A DNA stretch of 64,000 nucleotides from Ditibartonella apihabitans (GCF_002007485.1 NZ_CP015820.1:1736001-1800000), one strand, 5' to 3'. Positions 9,622 through 20,484 are shown, numbered from the stretch's first letter. Made by a program: numbers and translations. The notes: generated from the sequence alone by a model not told the origin.

Positions 9622-9873
9622 ATGCAGGACGCAAGTGTAGGTTGGATTGCCGCTATCATCATTGGCGGATTGGCTGGCTGGGCAGCAAAAACATTTATGA
9701 AAAGCAACACCGGCCTTATTGTGAATATCATTCTTGGTATTGTCGGCGCATCGCTCGCCAGTTTTATATTCAGTCTTTTCGGCGTTACTTTCGCCGGCGG
9801 TTTTGGCTATCTGATTTCCGGCTTTATCGGCGCCTGCATTCTTATCTGGCTTGGCCGGCTGATACGCTCGTAA
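9622..9873 (+). CDS. GlsB/YeaQ/YmgE-family stress-response membrane protein
   Basis: An 83-residue, almost wholly hydrophobic protein with three predicted membrane helices and glycine-rich packing motifs: WIAAIIIGGLAGWAAK, NIILGIVGASLASFI and FGYLISGFIGACILIWLGRLI. This pattern and length are those of the transglycosylase-associated/GlsB family, which is induced by general stress in several bacteria, though its mechanism is unknown. AAGGAGATATTT precedes the ATG, a strong ribosome site. It is a single gene ending at a bidirectional terminator shared with the convergent YqeY gene. Confidence 0.9.
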   Translation: MQDASVGWIAAIIIGGLAGWAAKTFMKSNTGLIVNIILGIVGASLASFIFSLFGVTFAGGFGYLISGFIGACILIWLGRLIRS

Positions 9874-9952
9874 AATTTTATTCTGTTTACCCCCGTTTGG
9901 AACGGGCTGATTGTTCCGTTCCGATCATTCGGGATTTTTAGGGAAACATGAA

Positions 9953-9981
9953 AAAAGGCACCTTCAAACAAGGTGCCTTTT
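9953..9981. terminator. Bidirectional terminator between glsB-like and yqeY genes
   Basis: A 12-bp inverted repeat (AAAAGGCACCTT and AAGGTGCCTTTT) with a 5-nt loop. It has A-run and T-run edges on both strands and lies between two convergent genes. Confidence 0.85.
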
Positions 9982-10036
9982 ATAAAGTGCGTTCTAAACT
10001 CCGGCTGATTTTCCAACCGGCTTGAAAGCGCTCGAA

Positions 10037-10489
10037 CTATTTCAGTTTTTCGCGAATGGTGCTGCCAACTTTTGCAAAGTCCATCTGGCCGTTATAGCGT
10101 TCTTTGAGCCATGCCATAACCTTGCCCATATCACGCAAGCTTTCCGCACCGGTTGCTTCAAGCCCCTCGGCAATTGCTTTTTGAACTTCGTTTTCATCAA
10201 GCTGACGCGGCAAAAACTCGCGGATAACCGCAATTTCGTCGCTTTCGGCTTTTGCAAGTTCGGGCCGTCCGCCCTCATTATAGAGCTTGACCGACTCCTC
10301 GCGCTGTTTGATCATTTTCGCGAGAATGGATTGTAATTCGGTGTCGTCAACGGCGGGTTTGCCTTCTCCCCGATTGGCAATATCGCGGTCTTTGACGGCT
10401 GCATTGATAAGACGAAGGGTTGAAAGCCGGGCTTTATCATGGTCCTTCATAGCAGTTTTCAACGCATTGTTAATGTCATCACGCAACAT
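10037..10489 (-). CDS. GatB/YqeY domain-containing protein
   Basis: A 150-residue YqeY protein, recognised by MLRDDINNALKTAMK, RLSTLRLINAAVKDRDI, LAKMIKQREESVKLY, LPRQLDENEVQKAI and MGKVMAWLKERYNGQMD. The fold is related to the tail domain of GatB of the tRNA amidotransferase; in Deinococcus and other bacteria related tail domains bind tRNA, but the free-standing protein has no proven function. A longer frame opens at 10549, but the ATG at 10489 is preceded by AGGAGG, which decides the start. It is divergent from carA and is often found beside carA in this order. Confidence 0.9.
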   Translation of the reverse strand: MLRDDINNALKTAMKDHDKARLSTLRLINAAVKDRDIANRGEGKPAVDDTELQSILAKMIKQREESVKLYNEGGRPELAKAESDEIAVIREFLPRQLDENEVQKAIAEGLEATGAESLRDMGKVMAWLKERYNGQMDFAKVGSTIREKLK

Positions 10490-10748
10490 AATTCTGTTCC
10501 CTCCTGTGGAAATTTGTCTTGGTCTACAAAATCGCCGCCCCTCATGCAATGGAAAGCATTAAAAATAATGGAAAAAGCCATGAAAAAGACTTCTATTGCT
10601 CTTTACCTTACCGATCAAAGCTCCTATATCACAAACCTTAGCCGAAGATTGGAAAACTCGAACGCCCAGCAGATGCCATTTGCTTGCGGCTTTTTAGTGC
10701 GAACAATAAACGCGCCGTTTTAAACCAACGTTTAATTGAGAGTGAGCG

Positions 10749-11945
10749 ATGACTAATACAACAAAAACGACTTTACCTTGGGGCACCACGAAACCCACTG
10801 CGCTTTTGGTATTAGCAGACGGAACCGTCATTGAAGGTAAAGGTTTGGGTAGAACAGGTTCCATTGAAGCTGAAGTCTGCTTCAATACTGCTATGACCGG
10901 ATATGAGGAAATCCTCACCGATCCTTCCTATACCGGCCAGATTGTAACATTTACTTTCCCGCATATTGGCAATGTCGGCGCCAATGCCGAAGATATAGAA
11001 GATCTGACACCGGCTCAACGCCATGGTGCTGTGGGGGCAATTTTCAAAGCAGATATTACCCACCCATCGAATTATCGTGCCGCAGAAGGTCTGGACAAAT
11101 GGCTGTCCCAACGCGGCATTATTGCCCTTTGCGGCATTGATACACGTGCCTTGACCTCGCTTATTCGTGAAAAAGGCCTTTCCAATGCGGTGATTGCCCA
11201 TGACAAGAACGGTGTTTTTGATGTCGAGGCTTTGAAAGAGCGCGCCCGCAAATGGAGCGGCTTGGTCGGGCTTGACCTTGCAAAGGACGTAACCGAAGGC
11301 CAATCATCCGAATGGGATGAAACGCCATGGGTATGGAATGAAGGCTATGGCCATGAAAAAACGAAAGACATTCATATTGTTGCCGTCGATTATGGCGTAA
11401 AGCGCAATATTCTGCGGCTTCTTGCCGGACTTGAAGCCCGTGTCACCGTCGTTCCTGCAAAAACCACAGCTGAAGAAATTTTGGCTTTGAATCCTGATGG
11501 TATTTTCCTGTCGAATGGCCCGGGTGACCCTGCTGCAACAGCCGAATATGCTGTTCCGATGATTAGAAAACTCGTCGAGACAGGCATTCCGATGTTCGGC
11601 ATTTGCCTTGGTCACCAATTGCTTGCTTTGGCAATGGGTGCAAAAACTGTCAAAATGCATCAGGGGCATCACGGTGCCAACCATCCGGTACAGGATAAAG
11701 AAACCGGCAAGGTGGAAATTGTATCCATGAACCACGGTTTTGCAGTTGACGCAAAAACCCTTCCCGAAGGTGTCGAAGAAACGCAAATCTCGCTGTTTGA
11801 CGGTTCAAACTGTGGTATCAGGCTTGTCGGCAAGCCGGTCTTTTCGGTGCAACAGCACCCCGAGGCTTCGCCGGGACCACAAGATAGCCATTATCTCTTC
11901 CAGCAATTTGCAAAGATGATCCGCGAACATAAGAAAGCGGCGTAA
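10749..11945 (+). CDS. carA: Carbamoyl-phosphate synthase small (glutaminase) subunit CarA
   Basis: CarA hydrolyses glutamine and channels ammonia to CarB to make carbamoyl phosphate for pyrimidine and arginine synthesis. The 398-residue protein has the CPSase small-chain domain (about 15-145, with LVLADGTVIEG and FNTAMTGYEEILTDPSY) and a class I glutamine amidotransferase domain (about 208-390). The catalytic triad is visible: Cys286 in GICLGHQ, His370 in VQQHPE, and Glu372. The length is usual for the family. The start has GAGAG 6-10 nt upstream. carB lies 3.4 kb downstream on the same strand with two minus-strand genes between, so the two are separate units; a strong terminator follows carA. 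Confidence 0.98.
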   Translation: MTNTTKTTLPWGTTKPTALLVLADGTVIEGKGLGRTGSIEAEVCFNTAMTGYEEILTDPSYTGQIVTFTFPHIGNVGANAEDIEDLTPAQRHGAVGAIFKADITHPSNYRAAEGLDKWLSQRGIIALCGIDTRALTSLIREKGLSNAVIAHDKNGVFDVEALKERARKWSGLVGLDLAKDVTEGQSSEWDETPWVWNEGYGHEKTKDIHIVAVDYGVKRNILRLLAGLEARVTVVPAKTTAEEILALNPDGIFLSNGPGDPAATAEYAVPMIRKLVETGIPMFGICLGHQLLALAMGAKTVKMHQGHHGANHPVQDKETGKVEIVSMNHGFAVDAKTLPEGVEETQISLFDGSNCGIRLVGKPVFSVQQHPEASPGPQDSHYLFQQFAKMIREHKKAA

Positions 11946-12457
11946 TTGGCCGCTTGCCGATTGGCTTTCCAACAGATTTAAAATGATTAAAAACCCGCTA
12001 AAAAGCGGGTTTTTTCATATTCAATAATGTTTTCGGTAATATTGTTTTGCCGTTTTTAACGGAAAGGCCATAAAAAGCAGCGTTCACTCCCTGTTCTTTC
12101 CCATTCCAATTGTCACCTTCAAACCCTATACTGTTAAAAGGGAACTAAATTCGGACAATAAAACTCGTGAAGCGTTAAAGCGCTCCAATTAAATGCCATT
12201 GCAGCACAGTGCATTTTCCGTTTCGCATTTTGCCGTGTTTTACGTGTTTAACGGGTGTTAATTTTTTATAATCCGGCGCTCCCGCTATTTCCAACAAACG
12301 TTTCCGCCTTTAAAAAAAGTCGAGATTTGCTTCGAGTTTTTCCAGAGATAAGACTATTGCCGTTTTTCAGACATAGATAAAAGCCTTTGAAACTTCCGGA
12401 AATTGATTGCGATATTTCTAGCGGTTTCTGGAATTTTCAAGGTTGTTTTTAACCCGA
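11946..12457. other. Intergenic between convergent genes
   Basis: Apart from the carA terminator I see no gene. The region separates carA from the 3' end of the MFS gene. Confidence 0.6.
11989..12014 (+). terminator. Rho-independent terminator after carA
   Basis: An 11-bp stem (AAAAACCCGCT and AGCGGGTTTTT) closes a 4-nt loop and continues in a T-run, 44 nt after the carA stop. Confidence 0.92.
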
Positions 12458-13747
12458 TTAGCTGTCTTGTGCTTTTTGGTTCTCGTGATCTCTCACAAGT
12501 TCATATGTCGTTAAGCGCGGGCTTTTGTCTTCGCGAACAAAAAAGCCGAAAACCAGTGTTGTTGCGAGCAACACGAAAAATGCGGTTGCACAAGGGGCAC
12601 CGGCAAATTTGAACGGCGCACTATCGCTCGTGAAATAGCTGAAAATCGACGTATAGAATACCGGCCCGATCATCGACGTAATCGAGGTTATTGATGTCAA
12701 AGCGCCTTGAAGAGCACCTTGCGCATTGGCTGGAACTTGGGAGGAAGCAATAGAGCGCATTGGCACATGGGCGATATATTCCGGCATAGTAAAAAGGTAA
12801 ACGACATAAAGCATATAACCTTCAAAGGCGAAGGTATAACCGACCATGCCAACGAGCGCGAAGAGAAGCCCGATCATCGAGATTTTCCAGTTGCTTAAAT
12901 GCCTTGTCATATAAGGCAAGAGCAATCCCATTATGATGCATTGGCCGATGCCGAAAACGCCATAAGCAAAACCGATAGAAAATTCACTCCAGCCATAACG
13001 TTCTTTGGCCATAAAAGCCAAAGTTGAAGGCCAAACCGCCTCGGCAAGCCAATAGAGGAAGAAGGCGAGTGCCACCCAAAGCACAGTGGGATAATGGCGC
13101 AATTCCAGCAAAGCACCGACCGGATTTGCCCGTCTGATCTCGAAGGGGCGGCGCAATGACAAAGGCAGAGTTTCCGGCAGCATATACATGGCAAAAACAA
13201 AATTGACGAGCGAAAGTCCTGCTGAAAAATAAAACGGCATGCGGGGGCCGATTTCGCCCAAAACGCCACCGATCAGCGGGCCTAAAAAGAAACCGACACC
13301 AAAGGCAATGCCGATGAGCCCGAAATTGCGTGTTCTTGTGTTATCATCCGAAATATCGGCGAGATAAGCCGAACAGGTGGAGAAACTCGCGCCGCTGACA
13401 CCGGCAAGAATTCTGCCGATAAAGAGCATGGAATAACTCCACGCAATGGCACAGATAAAATTATCAATCGCAAAAGTGATGATGGATAAAAGCAAAATCG
13501 GCCGGCGTCCGAAACGGTCGGAAAGATTGCCGATAAAGGGGGCAAAGAGAAACTGCATGGTTGAATAGACCATCAGCAGGATGCCGCCATCAACCGAAGC
13601 CCGGCTGATACTGTCGCCGGTCAATTGGCTTAGATATTCCGGCATAACCGGCACGATGATCGCAATGCCGATAATATCGAGTAACAGCGTGATGAAGACC
13701 AGAACAAGTCCCTTGTGAACAAATTTTGCATCGAGACTTTGCGACAT
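12458..13747 (-). CDS. MFS transporter, TetA-like drug/H+ antiporter family
   Basis: A 429-residue protein with about twelve membrane helices. The TetA-type signatures are present: motif D1-like helix LLLDIIGIAIIVPVMPEYL (about 20-38), motif A GNLSDRFGRRPIL (about 73-85), motif B-like GRILAGVSGASFSTCSAY (about 111-128), and motif C GFFLGPLIGG (about 151-160). Such proteins export drugs or other small molecules at the expense of protons; the substrate cannot be told from sequence. No TetR gene lies beside it, so a tetracycline-resistance role should not be assumed. It stands alone, and the start has only a weak GGAAA upstream. It ends convergent to carA. Confidence 0.88.
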   Translation of the reverse strand: MSQSLDAKFVHKGLVLVFITLLLDIIGIAIIVPVMPEYLSQLTGDSISRASVDGGILLMVYSTMQFLFAPFIGNLSDRFGRRPILLLSIITFAIDNFICAIAWSYSMLFIGRILAGVSGASFSTCSAYLADISDDNTRTRNFGLIGIAFGVGFFLGPLIGGVLGEIGPRMPFYFSAGLSLVNFVFAMYMLPETLPLSLRRPFEIRRANPVGALLELRHYPTVLWVALAFFLYWLAEAVWPSTLAFMAKERYGWSEFSIGFAYGVFGIGQCIIMGLLLPYMTRHLSNWKISMIGLLFALVGMVGYTFAFEGYMLYVVYLFTMPEYIAHVPMRSIASSQVPANAQGALQGALTSITSITSMIGPVFYTSIFSYFTSDSAPFKFAGAPCATAFFVLLATTLVFGFFVREDKSPRLTTYELVRDHENQKAQDS

Positions 13748-14190
13748 GACGAATTTCCATGCTTTTACAAGAAATTGCTAATAGGACTATTGGCAAAAAT
13801 AGAAAAGGGAAAAAATGCGCCTCTCTGAACTCTCTATACTATTTTGGGAGCGATCAAGACTTTTCAAATGCTTGAACCGGCAAAATTTGCCTGAATATTT
13901 TTGGTCTTGTTAAACGGTCATGTTTGCCGACGGTTTTTAACCGTCATTTTTGCCGACGCACAAAACGTAAGCGTGCACGCCAAAATGTTTTAAAGCCCGC
14001 CTTCGGGGGAAGATGGTTGCCTGCAATTTTCATCAGCCCCATAATTTATGCCGGTCACTTTATGAAAGACACGAGATACCCTTGAACGCGCATGCGAAAA
14101 CCGGATGATGACGACCACGTCTAGGAGACAGCGCAAAAATACTGGATATAAAGTCTTTCAACTTCACGAAATCTCTCAAACGTGGATTTT
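13748..14190. other. Intergenic, contains small inverted repeats
   Basis: No gene seen. Near 13930-13945 there is a short hairpin (ACGGTT/AACCGT), flanked by direct repeats of TTTGCCGACG. It lies downstream of the metalloprotease gene and upstream of the MFS gene and may mark the end of one and the control region of the other. Confidence 0.4.
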
Positions 14191-15090
14191 TTAAAATCCG
14201 TCACATGATTCCATTTTTCCCAATTGGTAACCGGTTTTGAAAGCATTGACGCGTTGTGCAGAAGTTCCATGAGTGAAACTATCAGGCACAACATATCCGT
14301 GCGTCCGTTTTTGTAATGTATCATCACCGATTTTTGCCGCTGCATTCAATGCATAGCCGATATCACCTTCTTCCAATAGTCCGTCATCCTCGGTTGAATG
14401 CGCCCACACACCGGCATAACAATCGGCCTGCAATTCAATTTTTACCGAAAGTGCATTGGCAGTCGACGTATCGGCGCTTGCCCTCCTCTTATTCATCCGG
14501 TCGAGAACACCGGTTAAATTTTGTACGTGATGGCCGACTTCATGGGCAATGACATAGGCTTGGGCAAATTCCCCCGGTGCTTTAAAATGGGTTGCCAATT
14601 TGTCGAAAAATTCGTCATCAAGATAAAGCTTTTGATCGGCAGGACAATAGAAAGGGCCGGCGGCCGCGGTTGCAAGCCCGCATGGCGAATCGATAGCGCC
14701 GGTAAAACGCACAAGGATCGGTGGCTTATATTTGGCATTGTGGTGGAAGAAAATCTCGCCCCACGTATCTTCTGTTTCGGCAAGAACCGTTGCAATAAAA
14801 AGGCTGCGCCGGTCATTGGTTTGAAGCGGCGCTTTTGCTGCGCCAAATGGCGCTCTATGTTCATTCACCAGCGCTCCATCGCCGAATAGAAAACGTGTCG
14901 GACTATAGCCGAAGAAGCTGAGCCCTAGAAAAATAACAACAAGAATGAGAATTCCCGTGAAACCGCCACGCGACAACAAGGCAAAACCGACGCCACTCAA
15001 ACCTGTTCGAAAAACCGGACTTGCACCGTTATTCTCTTCACCGCGACGATCTTCGATATTGTCGCTTTGTCTGCCACCTTCCCACCGCAT
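14191..15090 (-). CDS. ypfJ: Neutral zinc metallopeptidase, YpfJ/KPN_02809 family
   Basis: The 299-residue protein starts with MRWEGGRQSDNIEDRRG, the standard YpfJ opening. It has one membrane helix (about 43-61, FTGILILVVIFLGLSFFGY) and a zinc-protease motif HEVGHH at about 183-188, with further conserved ADCYAGVW near 225. A cytoplasmic N-terminus with the protease domain in the periplasm is the expected topology. A slightly longer frame opens at a GTG (15099), but the ATG at 15090 has GGGAG at good spacing. The substrate is unknown. It is divergent from carB. Confidence 0.9.
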   Translation of the reverse strand: MRWEGGRQSDNIEDRRGEENNGASPVFRTGLSGVGFALLSRGGFTGILILVVIFLGLSFFGYSPTRFLFGDGALVNEHRAPFGAAKAPLQTNDRRSLFIATVLAETEDTWGEIFFHHNAKYKPPILVRFTGAIDSPCGLATAAAGPFYCPADQKLYLDDEFFDKLATHFKAPGEFAQAYVIAHEVGHHVQNLTGVLDRMNKRRASADTSTANALSVKIELQADCYAGVWAHSTEDDGLLEEGDIGYALNAAAKIGDDTLQKRTHGYVVPDSFTHGTSAQRVNAFKTGYQLGKMESCDGF

Positions 15091-15308
15091 AAGCCTCACT
15101 CCCAGTGCTTATTTATTCGAGAGCATATAGCTTCTTCCTCCAAGAAGAGAAGGCTCTCATCCATAGTAAAGCAAAAAAAATTAGGAAAAGCAAAATTTAG
15201 GGGGTTACTTTCACGCTGACTTTACCTATAAGGCAGGCTTAGCCTTAAAAAAAGAAATGTTGAACCTGCCAGTTTTCCCTGTGCGGGTGTTTGCGATAGG
15301 ATGCTGCC

Positions 15309-18300
15309 ATGCCAAAACGCACAGATATAAAATCCATTCTCATCATCGGTGCGGGACCTATTGTCATCGGTCAAGCCTGCGAATTCGACTATTCCGGAAC
15401 GCAAGCTTGTAAAGCCTTGAAGGAAGAAGGCTACCGGATCATTCTGGTCAATTCCAATCCGGCAACAATCATGACAGACCCTGATCTTGCCGATGCAACC
15501 TATATCGAGCCGATAACGCCGGAAGTTGTTGCAAAAATTATAGCGCGCGAAAAGCCGGATGCGCTGCTTCCCACCATGGGCGGGCAAACTGCCCTGAATA
15601 CGGCTTTGTCGTTAAAACGCATGGGCGTTCTTGAACGCTATCATGTCGAGATGATCGGGGCCGATGCCAAGGCGATTGACAAAGCCGAAGACCGAGCATT
15701 GTTCCGCGAGGCTATGGCAAAAATCGGGCTTGAAACACCAAAGTCGATGCTTGCCAACGCAACCGAAATCAAGGAAGAAGATCGCAAACGCCACGACGCA
15801 ATGTGCGACAAGCTCAAGGCCGAACTTGAAGGTGACGAGCTTGATAAAGCGCTTGAAAAACTCGAACATGACTGGCATTTGGGCGAAGGCGACAGAAAAC
15901 AGCGTTATATTTCCCATGCAACCGGTAAAGCTGGTCAAGCTCTTGATGTTGTCGGACTTCCGGCAATTATCCGCCCGTCTTTTACGCTCGGTGGAACCGG
16001 TGGCGGCATTGCCTATAACCGTTCGGAATTTTACGAAATCATCGAACGCGGGCTTGAAGCTTCACCAACCACAGAAGTTCTCATTGAAGAAAGTGTTCTG
16101 GGCTGGAAAGAATTCGAGATGGAAGTTGTCCGCGATAAGAAAGACAACTGCATCATCGTCTGCTCGATTGAAAATCTTGACCCTATGGGCGTTCACACCG
16201 GTGACTCTATTACAGTCGCACCGGCTTTGACTTTGACCGACAAAGAATACCAGATGATGCGCAATGCCTCGATTGCGGTTTTGCGTGAAATCGGTGTCGA
16301 AACTGGCGGATCCAACGTGCAATTTGCGGTCAATCCGGAAAATGGCCGTTTGATTGTCATCGAAATGAATCCGCGTGTTTCGCGTTCTTCCGCCCTCGCC
16401 TCGAAAGCCACCGGTTTTCCGATTGCCAAAGTTGCGGCAAAACTTGCTGTCGGCTACACATTGGACGAATTGGAAAACGACATTACCGGCGGAGCAACAC
16501 CGGCTTCGTTTGAACCGTCAATCGACTATATTGTTACGAAAATTCCGCGTTTCGCCTTTGAAAAATTCCCCGGTGCCTCTCATACTTTGACAACGGCGAT
16601 GAAATCGGTTGGTGAAGTTATGGCAATCGGCCGTACTTTTCAGGAATCTTTACAAAAAGCCTTGCGCGGACTTGAAACCGGTTTAACCGGTCTTGATGAA
16701 ATCTCTATTCCCGAACACGCAGAAGGCGACGAGAAAAACGCTATCCGTGCCGCTATCGGCACACCAACACCTGATCGTTTGCGTTATGTTGCGCAGGCCA
16801 TGCGCATGGGAATGCCATTAAACGAAATCCACCAGATCAGCAAAATCGACCCGTGGTTTCTTGAACAAATTGCCTCGATCGTTGACATGGAACAGCGTGT
16901 GCGCGAACAGGGCCTGCCGAAAGATGCGGAGAATTTCCGGATGCTCAAATCCATGGGCTTTTCCGACGCGCGGCTTGGCAGCCTTACCGGTCTTGAAACC
17001 GAAGAAGTTACAAAAGCGCGTCATGAACTTAATGTAAAACCGGTATTCAAGCGTGTTGATACCTGTGCTGCCGAATTTGCTTCACCGACTGCTTATATGT
17101 ATTCAACCTATGAAGTGCCTTTTGCCGGTAAAATGCGTTCGGAAGCCAATGTTTCCGACAGGAAAAAAGTGGTTATCCTTGGTGGCGGACCAAACCGTAT
17201 CGGACAGGGTATCGAGTTCGATTATTGCTGCTGTCATGCCGCTTTTGCACTCCATGATGCAGGCTATGAAGCCATTATGGTCAATTGCAATCCGGAAACC
17301 GTTTCGACAGATTATGACACGTCCGACCGGCTTTATTTCGAGCCTTTGACTGCCGAAGATGTGCTTTCAATTCTCGAAGCGGAAAAGGAAAAAGGCGAAC
17401 TTGTCGGTGTTATCGTCCAATTTGGTGGCCAGACGCCGCTGAAACTTGCCGCCTCGCTTGAAAAATCCGGCATTCCGATACTTGGAACCTCGCCAGACGC
17501 CATTGATTTGGCAGAAGACCGCGACCGCTTCCAGAAATTGCTCATCAAGCTTGATCTGACGCAGCCGAAAAACGGCATTGCCTATTCGGTTGAACAGGCG
17601 CGCCTTGTTGCCAATGATCTCGGCTTTCCGCTTGTTGTACGCCCGTCTTATGTGCTTGGCGGCCGCGCCATGCAAATCATTCATGACGAGCGTAATTTGC
17701 AATCCTATCTTCTGGACACTGTTCCCGAACTGGTTCCCGAAGAAATCAAGGCCCATTACCCGAACGACAAAACCGGACAGATCAATACACTGCTCGGCAA
17801 AAATCCTCTTCTTTTCGACACTTACCTCACCAATGCAATCGAGGTCGATGTTGATTGCCTGTGCGATGGCGAAGACACATTCGTTGCGGGTATTATGGAA
17901 CATATCGAGGAAGCCGGTATCCATTCGGGTGACTCTGCTTGTTCGCTTCCCGTTCACACATTGTCACCTGAAATCGTTGAAGAGTTGAAACGCCAGACGA
18001 TCGAGCTTGCCAAAGCGCTTCATGTTGGTGGTTTGATGAATGTGCAATATGCCGTCAAAGAAGGTGTTATCTATATTCTCGAGGTCAACCCGCGCGCTTC
18101 CCGTACCGTTCCGTTTGTTGCCAAAACAATCGGACGGCCGATTGCCAAGATTGCCGCTCGCATTATGACGGGTGATAAACTTGAAAACGCTGTCAATCGT
18201 TATGGCGGTTACCCCAAAGTTCAGAAAAAACCGCATATTGCTGTGAAAGAAGCTGTCTTCCCGTTTGCCCGCTTCCAGGGGGTCGATACTTTGCTAGGGC

Positions 18301-18794
18301 CGGAAATGCGCTCGACTGGCGAAGTGATGGGGCTTGATTACAGCTTTGCCCTTGCTTATGCCAAAGCGCAGCTTGGTGCGGGAAATGATCTGCCACGCGA
18401 AGGAACACTTTTTGTGTCAGTCAAGGATGATGACAAAAAACGCGTGCTCGGCGCCGTCAAGCGCATGGCAAAACTCGGTTTTTCAATCCTTGCAACAACA
18501 GGAACACAGAAATTTCTTGAAGAACACGGCGTGAAGGCCAAGAAGATCAACAAGGTTCTCGAAGGTCGCCCGCATATCGAAGATGCTATTCGCAACCGTC
18601 AGGTACAGATTGTTTTCAATACAACAGATACGGCAAGTGCAATTTCCGATTCAAAGTCGCTGCGTCGGGCTGCCTTGATGCAAAAGGTTCCCTATTACAC
18701 GACAATGTCGGGAGCTATATCGGTTGTTGATGCGATAGAAGCTTTGCAGAATGACACAATTCAAGTGCGTTCCTTACAAGAATATACCGAATAA
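15309..18794 (+). CDS. carB: Carbamoyl-phosphate synthase large subunit CarB
   Basis: The 1161-residue protein makes carbamoyl phosphate from bicarbonate, ammonia delivered by CarA, and two ATP. It shows the duplicated architecture: two ATP-grasp halves, the first with [21 protein letters not shown] at the N-terminus and [14 protein letters not shown] (about 222-235), the second beginning with [19 protein letters not shown] (about 625) and [13 protein letters not shown] (about 778), an oligomerisation domain between them, and a C-terminal MGS-like allosteric domain ([17 protein letters not shown]). Compared with E. coli (1073) it has an insert at about 150-190, rich in charged residues, which is usual in this order. 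AGGATG precedes the ATG. A terminator follows. Confidence 0.98.
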   Translation: MPKRTDIKSILIIGAGPIVIGQACEFDYSGTQACKALKEEGYRIILVNSNPATIMTDPDLADATYIEPITPEVVAKIIAREKPDALLPTMGGQTALNTALSLKRMGVLERYHVEMIGADAKAIDKAEDRALFREAMAKIGLETPKSMLANATEIKEEDRKRHDAMCDKLKAELEGDELDKALEKLEHDWHLGEGDRKQRYISHATGKAGQALDVVGLPAIIRPSFTLGGTGGGIAYNRSEFYEIIERGLEASPTTEVLIEESVLGWKEFEMEVVRDKKDNCIIVCSIENLDPMGVHTGDSITVAPALTLTDKEYQMMRNASIAVLREIGVETGGSNVQFAVNPENGRLIVIEMNPRVSRSSALASKATGFPIAKVAAKLAVGYTLDELENDITGGATPASFEPSIDYIVTKIPRFAFEKFPGASHTLTTAMKSVGEVMAIGRTFQESLQKALRGLETGLTGLDEISIPEHAEGDEKNAIRAAIGTPTPDRLRYVAQAMRMGMPLNEIHQISKIDPWFLEQIASIVDMEQRVREQGLPKDAENFRMLKSMGFSDARLGSLTGLETEEVTKARHELNVKPVFKRVDTCAAEFASPTAYMYSTYEVPFAGKMRSEANVSDRKKVVILGGGPNRIGQGIEFDYCCCHAAFALHDAGYEAIMVNCNPETVSTDYDTSDRLYFEPLTAEDVLSILEAEKEKGELVGVIVQFGGQTPLKLAASLEKSGIPILGTSPDAIDLAEDRDRFQKLLIKLDLTQPKNGIAYSVEQARLVANDLGFPLVVRPSYVLGGRAMQIIHDERNLQSYLLDTVPELVPEEIKAHYPNDKTGQINTLLGKNPLLFDTYLTNAIEVDVDCLCDGEDTFVAGIMEHIEEAGIHSGDSACSLPVHTLSPEIVEELKRQTIELAKALHVGGLMNVQYAVKEGVIYILEVNPRASRTVPFVAKTIGRPIAKIAARIMTGDKLENAVNRYGGYPKVQKKPHIAVKEAVFPFARFQGVDTLLGPEMRSTGEVMGLDYSFALAYAKAQLGAGNDLPREGTLFVSVKDDDKKRVLGAVKRMAKLGFSILATTGTQKFLEEHGVKAKKINKVLEGRPHIEDAIRNRQVQIVFNTTDTASAISDSKSLRRAALMQKVPYYTTMSGAISVVDAIEALQNDTIQVRSLQEYTE

Positions 18795-19893
18795 TTGCCT
18801 CGCCCACGGCTAAAGCATAACTTGCCGTGGGCTTATTTTAATCTCCTGTTCCGTGGCGCTTACCCTCAAGCCATTAAGTCCGAAAGCCTCACCGGTTTCA
18901 CTACCACAGGGTGATAAAACTTTTGGCTTGAACTCATTTATCCATCCGCTAATTCCAAGCGCTTAGTTTTATGCCGTTAAGCCCGAAACATTTTGCAAAT
19001 TTTATCGGATCGGACATTTCCTCCGACTCATTCTGCCCGATAGAATACCTTATTCTGCGATATAATCGATTTCGCGAAGTTTTATAATATTTGGCCGGAT
19101 TGCCTCACTCCCACGGAATGACAAGGGCTGGCTGGGCCACGTAAACACAAAATATCCCTCCCCGCCAGTCATTATCGAAATTCCGATTCTTGCAACGAAT
19201 GGCTTTTCAACCTTTTAATCGACTCATTTGTGAACGGGCCTTTTATTATCCACTCTAAATCTCATGCGCTATGAAATGCTGGAAAATAGAAATGAGGGAA
19301 AGTGCTGCTTGTCGCATTGCTCGACTTATCACTTTTGCATATCAATCACTTTTCTGTGTGCCGACCGGTTGCAAGGTGTCGTTCACTTGCGACAAGTCGA
19401 TCACTTGCGGAGTGGTCATAATTTTCATTCCGGTTTAAAGCGATGATAAAATCTGCTTCTTTTGAAAACCGTTTTGACTGAATCTGACCCGACTTGTCCC
19501 GTGCCTTCATAATCTTGCCTTAAACAGGCTCGCCTTGCACAAAATAGCGTGTCTCATGACCGATATTGTCACGTTTTATGTGTCATTGATTCAATATTTT
19601 TTAAAATTTTTTACTAAAGTTAAATTTTATAAAATAAAAAAATAACAAGTCCATTTGAATACAATATTTTATTTCATAATGAAATTAATTTTTGACCATT
19701 ATTTTTTTGAATAATAATCCTATTATTATCATATCATGAATAGTATAATTTTTATATTTTTACTATTTTTTATCCGGCTAATATTCAATTATTTATTATA
19801 AATTCAACTGTTTTTTTGCGATAAACAACATCATAATCCGGCCGCTTTTATAATTTTTATAAATGAACTTGATAATTTTGGTAAATTTTAAAT
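18795..19893. other. Long intergenic region with extremely AT-rich right half
   Basis: More than 1 kb without a supported gene. The left half has normal composition and short direct repeats (GTCGTTCACTTGCG / GTCGATCACTTGCG near 19377-19408). From about 19,590 to 19,910 the sequence is very rich in A and T with several short palindromes, upstream of the iron operon. It may bind regulators or nucleoid proteins. Confidence 0.5.
18802..18850 (+). terminator. Rho-independent terminator after carB
   Basis: A 9-bp stem GCCCACGGC/GCCGTGGGC with a 23-nt loop followed by TTATTTTA, 7 nt beyond the carB stop. Confidence 0.75.
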
Positions 19894-19921
19894 TTGCGCT
19901 TTTGATAAAAGATGATATATA
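19894..19921 (+). promoter_or_regulatory. Candidate promoter of ftrABCD
   Basis: TTGCGC (19894-19899) and TATATA (19916-19921) are separated by 16 nt and lie shortly before ftrA. The -10 element overlaps the IRO-like box. Prediction from pattern only. Confidence 0.45.
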
Positions 19922-19927
19922 TAGTCA
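19913..19927 (+). promoter_or_regulatory. IRO-box-like operator (RirA type)
   Basis: TGATATATATAGTCA matches the TGA-N9-TCA pattern of the iron-responsive operator bound by RirA in rhizobia and relatives. It sits 23 nt before the ftrA ATG and over the candidate -10, a position where a bound repressor would block transcription when iron is plentiful. Confidence 0.55.
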
Positions 19928-19950
19928 TGTTTTATTCTGAGGGAAATATC

Positions 19951-20484
19951 ATGCGTTTAAACAAACTAATTTTGGCTGCTTCCTGCACACTATTTGCAAC
20001 ACCGGCTCTGGCCGTGGAATACCCGATTGGCGAACCACAGCATTGTGGCGGTTTGGAAATTGCGGCTGTCTACCTGCAACCGATTGAAATGGAACCGGAA
20101 GGCATTATGCTTGCGGCTGCAAAATCGGATATCCATCTGGAAGCTGATATTCATGCGACCGAAGACAATAAAAACGGTCTTCCGGAAGGCGCATGGGCAC
20201 CTTATTTGCAAGTTTCTTACGAATTGACCAAGGAAGGTGCAAAAGAACCTTTGAGCGGTCATTTCCACCCGATGGTTGCCAATGATGGCCCGCACTATGG
20301 CGAAAACATCAAGCTTGATGGTGCTGGCAAATATCACTTGAAATATACCATTTTGCCGCCTTCAAAAGAATCCATGTTCGGCCGCCATGTCGATAAAGAA
20401 ACCGGCGTTGGCCCGTGGTTTGACAAATGCGTTGTCGAATATGATTTCACCTATGCCGGTACTGGCAAAAAAGGTGGCTATTGA
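19951..20484 (+). CDS. ftrA: Periplasmic iron-binding protein FtrA (P19/Tp34 family)
   Basis: The 177-residue protein begins with a signal peptide (MRLNKLILAASCTLFATPALA). The mature part is a P19-type domain with conserved metal-site segments: GEPQHCGGLEIAAVYL, a methionine-rich stretch (PIEMEPEG.M), DIHLEADIHA and GHFHPMVANDGPHYGENI. P19 proteins dimerise in the periplasm, bind copper and iron, and are thought to hand ferrous iron to an Ftr1 permease. The frame is open from 19912, but GAGGGAAATATC before the ATG at 19951 sets the start. It is the first gene of a four-gene operon with the same order as Brucella ftrABCD. Confidence 0.92.
   Translation: MRLNKLILAASCTLFATPALAVEYPIGEPQHCGGLEIAAVYLQPIEMEPEGIMLAAAKSDIHLEADIHATEDNKNGLPEGAWAPYLQVSYELTKEGAKEPLSGHFHPMVANDGPHYGENIKLDGAGKYHLKYTILPPSKESMFGRHVDKETGVGPWFDKCVVEYDFTYAGTGKKGGY

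Noticed and set aside
12458-13747. Calling the MFS gene a tetracycline-resistance determinant
   Set aside because: Family likeness alone does not give the substrate and no TetR-type repressor is next to it.
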